From Staphylotrichum longicolle (taxonomy: Eukaryota > Ascomycota > Sordariomycetes > Sordariales > Chaetomiaceae), in contig JAHCVI010000001.1 of NCBI GenBank assembly GCA_019096155.1, forward strand, positions 744,001-808,000: a DNA stretch of 64,000 bases, given 5' to 3'. Shown piece by piece: positions 1 to 10,700 of the stretch. The translations under genes and the position numbers were made by a program. How positions within the stretch are numbered: the stretch's first letter is position 1; each line of letters starts with the position of its first letter. The notes under the pieces are model-generated. The model was not told where the DNA came from and searched no databases. It saw only the letters and a list, made by a program, of their open reading frames with translations.

Positions 1-871
1 GACAACTGATTGGGGGAACTGGGCTGCTGGGAAAGACACGGGACGTGATTGCACAAGCAAGCTCCAGCAATGTTTTTGTATTCACAGAAATCTCATTGGA
101 TGCATTGTGATGAGAGTGGTGAGAGTGCATCGTACAAAACCAGCGGGATTCGGGCAGGTCAAGGACCGATCACAGTTGCACTATGGGGAGAAGTGTCCAG
201 TTGTGTTTTCCAGTGGGTGAACATGGGTTACACAGCACCCCCGGCCTGCACCCAACACGCCCAACCCTGATCGGCGGCCGGACTTGTTGCCGTTGGCCGT
301 CTGCCGTCTGTCTGCCGTCTGGAAAAACCAATCCCTGCGCCTGCTGTTTCTTATTACAACGCTTCACGCGCTTCGACCTCGACACGGACACACCCCTCGT
401 CATCTGAACTTCATACACCTGTGTTTCTCGTCTGGCCGTAATCCGGACTGGACGGCAGTCAACAGAGAAGAAAGCATACAGCACTCGGCCAGTGCATTGG
501 GCCATTGATCCGACAGAGAGTAGGGAGACACAAGCAGCTCCCTCTCTTCAGGTCGCCGGAGCTTTTGAGACATTGGCCCAACTGAGATCTGGCTGTTTCT
601 CGTGCTTCAGTCCTCCCTTGTCTTGTGCACGACCCAGGCACAAGTCAGCCCGAATACCTGAACCCAGCTTCACAATTCGAACCTCGGCAGGACTTGTTTG
701 GAGTGTAACACAGCTGTCGCGTCCTGAGGAAGGTGTCACGGGCCAGGGAACACCCACCTTCTTCACTCACAACCATGGTTTGAAGCTCGGCAGACGCTTT
801 AGATATATATCCAGGCACCATCGCCAGAAACATCGTTCTGCGACCCAGGAACAGCAAACACCAGCACAGAA
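1..871. other. Non-coding left edge and INSIG promoter
   Basis: No reading frame here looks like a real protein; the open frames are short and of low quality. The last part is presumably promoter and 5' leader of the INSIG gene. A TATA-like stretch (GATATATAT) lies at about 802-810, some 65 bases before the start codon, which is close for a TATA box and could equally be leader sequence. Confidence 0.5.
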
Positions 872-2294
872 ATGGCCGACAATCCACGAGAAGGGGCATC
901 CGGCTCGTCGGGCCCCCGAATCATCCGCCCTATCCCGCGCCGGCCGTTCAACCTCAACTTCTCCTCACCCACACCTCCCGAGGAAGACGACGACACCTTG
1001 TCCCCCCGTCCGCAGATCAGCGCCAGCGACCTGCAGTTCCTCAACCCGCACCAGCATGCCACCACCCCGGGACCCCGAGACGGCAGCACCCCGCTGAGCC
1101 ACACCACCTCGTACCTCAACCTGACCTCCCCGACCCTATATGGCATCTACTCGCCCTCGACAATAGGCTCCTTCAACAACAACGAAGACGACCCGGACCA
1201 GTACTTTGCCAACCGTACCGACGTGCTGGCCGCGGCCGGCAGCACCGACACGCCGCTCGACACGCTAGCGGTCCCGCCACGCCCCGTCTCCTCCCACAAG
1301 CCCACAGCAACCGCCCCCTCCCGTCAGAAAAAGCGGGAGCTGGCCCTCCAGCTCCTCTTCCGCGCAGCCCTCCTCTTCGTCCTCGGCGTAGGCTACGGCA
1401 TCCTCGTCACCCGCCTGCCGCAACACCACGGCGCGCACGGCGCCCACCAGCACCAGCACCACCGCCACCCCCTTACGGCCTCCAACAGCCCCGCGCACAA
1501 CGACTGGCACTATCTCATCTTCTGGGGTCTCGCCGGCGTCGCCCTCGGCACCCTCCTACCCTGGTTCGACCGCTTCTGGGACTCACCCCCAACCACCCTC
1601 TCTAAAAACACAAACACCACGACCAACACCCCGCACCTCACCAAACCGACCACCACCACCACGACCGCCCACCCCACCGATCCTGCCCCCCCTCTCCCTT
1701 CTTCCTCGACAACCACAACGACGACCATCGAAGCCCCCGTGATAGAAAAACCCTCGGCCGCCGCCCCGCCCCAGGCCGACTGGGCCCTCGTCGTCCGCGG
1801 CATCGGCGCCTTCGTCGGCATCGTCTTCGCCATCCGCCGCCTGCCCTGGGCCTCCACCATGCAGGTCTCGCTGACGCTGGCCCTGGCCAACCCCTTTCTG
1901 TGGTACCTCATCGACCGCTCCAAGCCCGGGTTCCTGCTCTCGGCCGCCGTCGGCGTGGGCGGGGCGGCCGTGCTGATGGTGATGGGGTTCGGGGAGGGGG
2001 CGGCAGCTCAATGTGGCGGGGGTTTGGGTCCGGAGGCCGGGGTGTCTGCTGCGGGGACGGGGGTAGGAGGGGTGGTGGTGGGTTCGGTGGCGGTGGTGGT
2101 AATGACACTGTTGGAGCGGGGTTGTACGCGGGACCTCCTGGTGGGGGTGGGGGTTGGCGAGCCAGGAGAGGATTGAGATGGGGATATGGATGCTGAGTGT
2201 TTTGTTTTGCAGCTGCGTGTGCTTTGGGAACATTGGGAGGCGGCTGGCGCTGAACTCGTCGGCGGCCGGGAGGGGAGGTGGGGGGGTGAGGTGA
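872..2294 (+). CDS. INSIG: INSIG-family ER membrane protein (sterol regulation)
   Basis: Insulin-induced-gene family protein. Family members sit in the endoplasmic reticulum membrane and control sterol synthesis by binding HMG-CoA reductase and/or SREBP-SCAP. The first ~150 residues are polar, Pro/Ser-rich and probably cytosolic. Hydrophobic segments follow: LFRAALLFVLGVGYGIL, YLIFWGLAGVALGTLLPWF, WALVVRGIGAFVGIVFAIRR, VSLTLALANPFLWYLI and GFLLSAAVGVGGAAVLMVMG. His-rich and Thr-rich loops separate the first three. The initial frame stops at 2174-2176, but the typical INSIG last helix and tail (LSVLFCSCVCFGNIGRRLA) lie in the next frame at 2178-2294. A short intron, for example 2099-2165 (GTAATG donor, CAG acceptor, 67 nt) or 2063-2165, restores the frame. 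Identity is well supported by the helix order and the FGNIGRRL tail; the splice choice near 2.1 kb is uncertain because that stretch is G-rich and low complexity. Confidence 0.8.
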
Positions 2295-3216
2295 GATTTT
2301 TTGAGGTTGGAAATTGGAAGTGGTCTTTTTTTATTTTTTCATATCCAAAGTAGTTAATGCTCTCAAGGCACAAGTCTTGTGTTGTGGCTTTTTGGCTTCG
2401 AAGCGGGTTGTAGTACCAATAATGAGCGGAGCTGGGAGGTGGTTGAGCAAAGTCGGTGCCTAGAACCACATGAAGCCGGTGGTTCTGATGGGGCCCAGGA
2501 GGAAGATGAGAAAATTGAGCACGCTGGTCATGGACCACGCCATCTTGTGTGTTTTGAGCCGGGGACTTTGACTAAGTGTTGAGGCTTGGGGAAGGCTGTT
2601 TTGATTTCTTGCTCTGGCACCGAGACAGACAACGCCCCGATTCTCCCTCGACAGACACCAGTGTCATATATATATTGGTCTGTTCGGCTCCCACGAGCCA
2701 GCGTCCAAAGCCCAACTGGCCGTCGTTATCAATGGAGTGTGTTTGTTTCAACACCCCTCCTTGCTTTGTGCCGAGGTGGTATTGTGCCTGGCATGGACAA
2801 TACCAAGGGCAAACATGGCTTTTACCCCCCACCTTGCGACTGCCGGCACAAGCCGCATGAGACGGAACCGACGGTGAGGGTTAGACTGCCATGTTATATT
2901 GGAGTCCCGACATAGATGATAGAAGCAGGATGGGATTGTCGAACGTGTCTCAATGGTGCGTGCCCACTGTCATATCATGTCTTTTGCTGGGGATCTGTCC
3001 GACTGAGAGCCTTTTGTCGAGGTCCAATCCCTGCCGAATCACATCGGTGTTCGGGCTTTTTGTCTATGGAGGAGAGAGCTTCAATGGGATCGAGGAACAA
3101 GTGATGACCACATGATTACAATGCTTTTTTGTATTTGTATAGGGGTATCATCTCGTCTCACCCAGGGCTCTTCAAGAGGTTCTTCTAAGGTGCTCTTCTA
3201 GAAACGGTACAAATTG
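2295..3216. other. Convergent 3' intergenic region
   Basis: Lies between the stop codons of the convergent INSIG and THO1 genes and should hold both 3' UTRs and poly(A) sites. It contains a T-rich run near 2325-2340 and an AT alternation around 2667-2676. No supported gene was seen. Confidence 0.5.
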
Positions 3217-5691
3217 TCATGACGCGGCTTCATCTGCCATCGGCACGTCCCCGTCTCCTGCTGCTGCCGTTGTTGGCTCTGCTTCTGTCCCGAATATCGC
3301 CGCCTTCAAAGACTCCAGATTCGTGACAGTAGAGGCAAACAGATCTTGGGATTTAGTATCCGCCACTGCCTCGGCTGCCTTGACCAGGATGAATCTCGCG
3401 TCGAAGCCGTTGTCTTTGACTTGTTGTGCGCCCTGTCGAGTGTCAGTCCAGTCCGATACAGAGGAAGAGGGTTGTATACACGTACATCGCTGTCCATCTC
3501 CATCACCGGCACCCTGTCATTGTCCATGATGCCCTCCACCACCTTCCGGTTCGTCCCGTGGACATTATCGCCTTCGTCGCTGAACTCGAGGAATTGGTCC
3601 CCATCCCGCATCATGTTGAACGCTTGGACGTCCACAAAATGGTAGTCCTTTCCGTTGACTTCGCCTTCTTGTGGCTTGCGTGTGACGTGTACCGCAACTT
3701 TGGTGAAGACCCTCGAGTGCTGGGCGATCAAGTCCTTCACAAGCTCAGACTTGGAATCGGTGCTGGTGCTGTCCACAATGACGACTGCCCTGCGGTCCTC
3801 GGGAAACACTAGATCGCCATCTTCGCCGTCCTCCCGGACCTCCGTTTCTTGGTCAGGCTTGTCTTCGAAAATGATGTCGATCTTGTCGTCATCGTCAATC
3901 TTATCAAAGACCACCAGCTTGGATTTGCTGGCTATCCTCAGGGCCTTCCAGGTCTTGCTGGCCTTGCCCTCGATTGCCGATGCTTTCGACTCGTCGCTGT
4001 TGGGCATCTCAATCTCGAATTCGTCGTCGGCAATGCCTCTCTTGAGATGGCTAAGTTCGGGGAGGCTGTACCGCTCAGGGTCCTTCAGCTTCTCCATGGC
4101 GCTGTTCTCGTCTTCGTCGCCAAGGAAGTCGAGAGACAATTGCCCAGTTGGTGTCGCCCGCGGCCGTTTTGTCGTCGCCAGCTTTGTCGCCGCTGCTCTA
4201 GCCTCGACAAACGTTTCGGGGGACAGGGTCGGGAGTTCGATGGAAGGGCAGTTCTCGATCTTCCACCGGACCCAATTCTTGTCTCTCGCGAGGACCGTCT
4301 CGACCATCCGGTTGAAGTACGGCCCTTCAACCCCCTGCTTTAGGTAGTCGACAATTGCATTGTTCATGTCTGTCACCCACTTCGTGTCTTCCTCGCTCAG
4401 CTGCTGGTCCGAGTACGTCACCGACTTGTTCGGAGCCTTGACCGTCGCGAGCTTCTCCTTGGCCTTGGGAGAGAGCGAAAGGAGAAACTCCATTATTATC
4501 AGGGCCTGAACAAGTATGTTCCGCCGGAAAGCAAGATCGCTGATCTGCGCAGGATTAGCAAGCAAGTCTGAGGGGGGAGAGCGGTGGTGAGGCGTACCTC
4601 GAGTTTGAAGAGATCTCGGCTGGTGAGATACTTGGGGTTGAAGCCGCTGGCGAGCTCGTCATCGACGTCGTCCCGTTTCCGTTTGAGGCTGGGCATCTCT
4701 TCTGACGGCCTGTCCTGCTTTTCTTTGGCTCGCGATGGCTGTTCGGGCCTAATGCTTCGAAATGTCGCCATGGTTGCTTCGAGACCCGACTTGAAGGCAG
4801 CGAAGTGGGCTGGGTCGAAGAGCTTCTTTGGCTGATTGAAGCTTTCTTGCAGCGACCAGAATATTGGGTACAAGGCGTCCGGGTCTAGGGGCTTGTCCTT
4901 CTGCGGCTTCGCATCCGTGTCCACATCCATCTTCTCCCCGTCCGCCTCCACTACCGCGACCTCCTGATCGAATGTAGTGACGTTTTCGACATGGTATTCT
5001 CCCCTCAGATTCACTGAGCTCTTGTCGCCCAGGGGAAAGCTCTGAAACATGAAAATAAAGACCCTGCCGCAGAAGGCTGGGTCGAGGGCCCTCGACAGGC
5101 GCCGGAGGAGCTCATTGCAGGTGCGGAGAATGACGAGCTGCTTCTGCTTGAAATGCTTGGCGGTGATGCGCTCGCGCCGCGATTCGAGGAAGTCAAAGAC
5201 TTTGCGGCACCCAGCGATGGTTTGGCTATCAAGTAGCTCCTCGACAAGCCAAAACAGCAGGGCGGGATCGCAAAGCTCGTTGTCGGAGAGGAAGGACAGG
5301 ATGTCGAGGAGGTTCCAGACTTGTACAAACGCAGGAGACTCAATCGGTGTCGTTGCCTAACGAGGGGTTATCGGTGAGCCTCGAACGCGAACGGCCTGGC
5401 GCAGAATGAGGTCCAACTCACGATCAGGGACTTGAACTTGTCTCGGACGGCGGTCTCGATGACGGCGAAGCGCTGGATCTTCTTCGCGTCGGCTGGTTCC
5501 TCGGCGGACAAATCGCTCCCAAGCGCATCGCTTAGCAGCCGGCGGAGATCGTCGAAGGCGGACTTCTCGAGAGCCGGTTCAATTGACGGTGTTTGCTTGA
5601 CGGAGTCGGCGCGGGCGAGAAGGGTGTCCAGGACGGTGCCAGCGGCAGCAACACCCAAGACGCCATGGCTGTCGATAGTTGCTGACGGCAT
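3217..5691 (-). CDS. HPR1: THO complex subunit 1 with guanylate-kinase-like C-terminal domain
   Basis: THOC1/Hpr1 orthologue, a core subunit of the THO/TREX complex that couples transcription elongation to mRNP packaging and export in the nucleus. Exons on the minus strand: 5691-5422, 5356-4598, 4544-3486, 3432-3217 (767 aa; introns 65, 53 and 53 nt, all phase 0). The start is the Met of MPSATIDSHG; upstream in-frame codons look like leader. THOC1 signatures are LVILRTCNELLRRLS, FCGRVFIFMFQSFPLGDKS, GEYHVEN and RRNILVQALIIMEFLLSLSP. After an acidic linker, residues ~595-745 look like guanylate kinase: VVIVDSTSTDSKSELV at the P-loop position, then EGEVNGKDYHFVD, FLEFSDEG, VHGTNRKVVEGIM, and GAQQVKDNGFDARFILV in the last exon. 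The P-loop glycines are absent, so catalysis is unlikely. The final ~20 residues are an acidic/Ala tail. The gene is divergent from the aquarius gene. Confidence 0.9.
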
Positions 5692-6184
5692 CTTTGCTGT
5701 TGTTGTTGTAGTTTGTGTCCTCGGAGGACTCAAGGTGCAAAAGGTCAAGTTGTTGTCGCCGCCTCTCGAGCTTCCTTTTGCGATTGGCGACCACGGCTGC
5801 CGGAACCCTTCCCTCCAAAAAGATGGAACCTGGAAGCAACCTGAAGTGCTGGGTTCGGGCACTCGCAAGCGCAACAAGAGCAACAAATGAAACAAGCAAC
5901 AGGCGATAAGGCTGGCCAGGTCCAGCGGCGGAGACCCACTCATCGCTGGCTTGGCGATTAAACACTGGGCGGAAGAGGTGGGGCTCCAGGGCCGGCCAGC
6001 GGCCAGCTGCAAGGCTGCGGTAGTGGAAGCTTGGAGCTCTGAGCGCATCCATGCAGTTTCCCTTATCCATTCGGGACGGCAAGATTAGATTGGGAGTTTA
6101 TGCGGGAGCGCAACAACAACAACAACCCGCCCCCCATTCCGCACGCCGCACGCTGCACGCGACACGCGACAACCAGAGCCCGAC
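5692..6184. other. Shared divergent promoter, THO1 / aquarius
   Basis: The 493-base gap between two divergent start codons must carry both promoters and both 5' leaders. A CAA repeat lies at about 6111-6127 in the aquarius leader, and a matching TTG/GTT repeat at 5698-5712 lies in the THO1 leader. CA-rich unstructured leaders are common before fungal start codons. I saw no convincing TATA box. Confidence 0.5.
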
Positions 6185-9100
6185 ATGCCTCCCGCGAAAC
6201 GAGTCAAGAGCAGCGCCGAGTCCCGGCCGGCTGCTGGGTCGGCTGCTGGGCCGTCAGGACGTCCGACAGTCGACGACTTGGAGGGCGAGAGCGAGTTTGC
6301 GACCCTCGCCCGCCAGCACTGGCTCAAGCCCCCCAAGAGCACCACAGCCAAGGCCAAGACCAAGGTCAAGGTCAAGAACGAGGTGCTCAAGCGGAGAATC
6401 TGGGACACTCTGGAGAAGGAGAACTTCCCGCTCAAGTCGCTTCTGGTGCTGGAGGGCTTGCAGACGCTCGAGAGCTACCTGTGGCCCGGATACGGGGAGG
6501 ACTCGTCCAACTACCATGTGCTTCTTATTGTTCTACTCGTCAATGCCAAGCGGAGGGAACGGCTAGGGACCTGGGGTGCGTTTCACCGCGTGCTGGCCCC
6601 CTTCTCGCTTTCTTCTCAGGGATGCTGACCGAACTGCAGACATCTTTGCCGACCGTCCCGCCGACTTCTCAGACCTCTTCCGCCGCGCTCTTTCCATGAC
6701 ACTCGACGGTTCGCAGTCATGGAGCATCAGGACCCACGTTCTGCTCTTCATCATCCACGCCTTCCAGAGCCTAGACTGCGCCATCGTACGCAAGGAGTGC
6801 GCCCCGCTGGTGTCCATCTCCATCTGGCACAGCATGTCGACCGACGAGAAGCGGGAAGCGATTCTCGATTCGAACCCACAACTGAGGAAGGCTTGGAGGG
6901 CATCCGCCAAGCGCTACGACTCGGCCGATGATGCCACCAAGGCCCGCCTGCGCTTTGAGAGATCTTGGTTGTACACCTTGGTCCTGGACTTCCTGGCTCT
7001 GCTGTACGCCGGAAGTGCCAAACCCGAGCACGTCCTCTACTGCGAGCGCTTCGTCGAGTTCTTGACGGATCTGCAGAGCCAGCTCCCCACGAGACGATAC
7101 GTCAACACCTTGCTTCAGGACCTGCACATCATTCCCGCCCTGACCCTGTCGCCCGTTTTCAATGATGAGCCAAACAGTCTGCTGCGGGAGTTGTGTGCTC
7201 TCTTTTCCCACTACACACACTTTTCCGTCGACGACCATTCAGGGGCCCAGCTCAACCGGGACGAGGCGTACGATCGCCATTGCGCTGCTCTAGCCAAGCT
7301 ACAGCGAACGGCATTGAAGCACTTTAAGGCCAAGTTGACAGTCCTCGCACTCTCAAATTACGGCACGCTCCAGCAGCGGACCGAGCTTGAAGGGTTGCTC
7401 CAGCCACTGACAGATGAAGAGCTCGAGCAGCTCACCAGCCATCTTGGCCTCCGCACCAAGTACCCAGACTCTGCCAAGGTTCCAGTCGACCGCAGGTTCT
7501 TGATGGAGGTTCTTCAGTCGACATTTGAGCGGAGGAAGACGTTCCAGGAGTCTGCGCGCGACCTGAGCATCCTCCCGACCGAGGAAGCCCTTTTCGACAT
7601 CGGTCTCAGGCGGACAGACCATTACGATGGATCTCGCCCCCTGGCGCTCCCGAAGCTCAACCTCCAGTACCTGTCGGTTGGCGATTTTTTGTGGCGAGCC
7701 ATGGTTCTATACCGCTGCGAGTCCTTCTACGCCATCCGTCAGGATATCGAGGACGTCCTGACCAGGCTGAAGCCCGAGAGCAAACGAGCAGGCGTGACAA
7801 CCTTCTCCGGCTTCTCGAAAATGGCTCTGCCCATCGCCAAACCGACCATACTCGAAGTTGTACCACCGCTTGTCGGTGATGACAAGCCCTCCTTGGTCCG
7901 GGCTGAAGTGACCATTGACTTGAGGAGGCTGTCCCCGCATGTACGGCGGGAGTGGGAATCGCTGCGTCCCGACGATGTGATTTTCCTTGCCGCTGTTGAT
8001 GCATCCAAGTCAAAACAGACTATTAATGGTGGTGCTCCCTTGTCCGAGGCTGAAAAGCTCGGTCTTGTCTCAGTCCGCGCCGCCGAAGTCATTCAGGTTC
8101 TTGACGATAAGGGACGAGCGATCAGGGATGCCCAAGCCTACTTCGATGGCCACAACCGGAGCGACTCGAGGAAAATTCAGTTGCGATTGGATGCGGAAGC
8201 GTTCAAGGTCGACACCGAGGGCAAGGGGGATGTCTACGACGGGATCAACCTCCTCGTCCGGAGAAGCGGCCGGGAGAACAATTTCAAGCCGGTGCTAGAG
8301 TCGATCCGCGATCTCACTCTTTCCGACGTCCCGCTCGCCTCCTGGCTGCATGAGGTCTTCCTGGGCTACGGCGACCCGGCTGGTGCCACGTACAAGCACC
8401 TGCCCAACCGTGTCAAGAGAGTCAACTACCGAGATACTTTCCTGGACTGGCAGCATCTTATTGAGAGCCTGTCTGGCAAGATCATTGAGCCGAGCGATGA
8501 CGTTTTCGGGAGCTTCGGGCCCCCTTATGTGCTAGAGACTGTCGAGAAGCAGGCCGAGGAGGCCGTATCCAAGCCTTCCAAGAAGAGAAGGCGAGACGCA
8601 GAACCGGCTTTGATCGCTGAGATTGAGACGGTCAAGGTATCGACATACAAACCTCCGAATAACGGGCCTTACCCGGTGGACGCCCCGAAGCTGAACAAGG
8701 TTCGCTTCACCCCGACACAGATCGAGGCGATCGTCTCTGGTACACAACCGGGGCTCACCGTCATTGTTGGCCCGCCAGGCACAGGCAAGACGGACGTTGC
8801 CACGCAGATCATCAACAATATCTACCACAACTTTCCGGAGCAGAAGACGCTGCTCATTGCCCACAGCAACCAGGCGCTGAACCAGTTGTTTGCCAAGATC
8901 GTCGCCTTGGATATTGACGAGCGCCATCTTCTCCGGCTGGGCCACGGCGAGGAAGAGCTGGAAACCGAAGGGAGTTTCAGCAAGCATGGCAGAGTCGAGT
9001 CGTTCCTCGAGAACCGTCAGCACTTCCTCTTTGAGGTGAACCGTCTTGCTGCCAGCATGGGCGCCCCGGGAGCTCATGGGAACTCGGCCGAGACGGCTGG

Positions 9101-10700
9101 CTATTTCAACTCGGTCTATGTCGAGCCGGCATGGGCCAGGTTCAACGACGCTGTCAAGGGAGACGACGTCGGGCCCGAAGAGATCATCCGTGCATTCCCC
9201 TTTCACGCCTATTTCTCGGATGCGCCGCAGCCTCTTTTCCCTGCGGACGCGGACCGCGAGGCTGTTTTAGATATCGCCAACGGATGCTACCGGCACATCT
9301 CCAAGATCTTTTCCGAGCTGGCAGACGTCTTGCCTTTTGAGATCCTGCGGCGCGACAAGGACAAGGCGAACTATCTGCTCACCAACGAAGCCCGGATCAT
9401 CGCCATGACCTCGACACACGCCGCGATCAAGAGGGGGGAGATCGCCTCACTGGGGTTCCACTATGACAATGTGGTCATGGAAGAGGCCGCGCAGATCACC
9501 GAGATTGAGAACTTCATCCCCTTCGCCATGCAGAAGCCCAAGAACGGGCAGTCGGGTCTTCAGAGGGTGGTTCTTTGCGGCGACCACTACCAGAACTCGC
9601 CCGTCATCCAGGGCCTAGCATTCCGGCACTACGCGAACCTGGAACAATCCCTTTTCTCCCGACTCGTGCGCCTAGGCGTCCCCGCTATCACCCTCGACCA
9701 GCAGGGCCGCGCCCGCCCGTCCATCTCCAATCTGTACCGGTGGCGGTACCCCGAACTGGCCGACCTCCCGCATACACAGACGGACCCCGAGTTCATCACG
9801 GCCAACGCCGGGTTCCGGTACGAGTACCAGTTCATCAATGTGCCCGACTACAAGGGCAAGGGCGAAACGGAGCCGTCGCCGCACTTCATCCAGAACCTCG
9901 GCGAGGCCGAGTACGCCGTGGCCATCTACCAGTACATGCGCCTGCTGGGCTACCCGGCGGCCAAGATCAGCATCCTGGCCACCTACGCCGGCCAGCGCGC
10001 CCTCATCAAGGACGTCCTCGCCCACCGCTGCGCGAAGAACCCCATCTTTGGCCTGCCCCGGGTCGTCACCACCGTCGACAAGTACCAGGGCGAGCAAAAC
10101 GACTGTAAGTTTAAACCCCCCACCTGTCAACCTTTCCATACACAGCCTTCCTAACGCTCGTTACGTATTTTAGACATCATCCTCTCCCTCACGCGCACCA
10201 CCCGCCCCGGCTACCTGCGCGACGTCCGCCGGCTGACGGTCGCGCTCTCGCGCGCGCGGCTCGGGCTGTACGTGCTGGGCCGCCGGGCCGTGTTCGAGGC
10301 GTGCTTCGAGCTGCGCGAGGCGTTTGAGCTGCTGCTGCGGCAGGGCAGGCCGGACAAGCTGGCGCTCGTCACGGGCGAGATGTGGCCGTCGGAGAGACGG
10401 CTGGCCGAGGAAGGGGACGAGGCCGCGGTCGAGGGGGAGACACTCATGGAGGGCGTCGAGCACCTGGGTCAGTATGTGTTTGAGATGACGAGGACGAGGG
10501 TGGAGATGTTGAGGGAGGAGAGGGGGTTGCCGCCTGCTGCTTCTGCTGGTGGTGGTGGTGCTGATGGGTCTGCTGTTGGGGTTGAGGAGGTGGGGGAGGT
10601 CGGGGGTTGGGTGGGTGAGGGCGGTGAGGACGGGGAAGAGGAGGATGAGAGGGAGGGTCCGGCTAGAGGGGAGGGGTTTGAGGTTGAGGAGGATGACTGA
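6185..10700 (+). CDS. cwf11: Intron-binding protein aquarius / Cwf11, SF1 helicase of the spliceosome
   Basis: Orthologue of aquarius (IBP160), the SF1 RNA helicase that binds intron RNA upstream of the branch site. In fission yeast it is Cwf11; budding yeast lacks it. Exons: 6185-6575, 6640-10104, 10174-10700 (1460 aa). Both introns are needed for the frame: TW-D-IFADRP at the first junction and QND-Y-IILSLTRT at the second. The N-terminal half is the armadillo-like region typical of aquarius. The helicase core has Walker A GPPGTGKTD (~residue 841), motif Ia LLIAHSNQALNQLF, motif II MEEAAQ (~1076, aquarius-type in place of DEAA), CGDHYQNSPV, QGRARPS, TVDKYQGEQND and LTVALSRAR. Where human aquarius reads LPPV after GDHHQ, this one reads NSPV. 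The tail after ~1340 is Gly/Glu-rich and disordered. Promoter region is shared with THO1, another nuclear RNA-processing gene. Confidence 0.93.
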
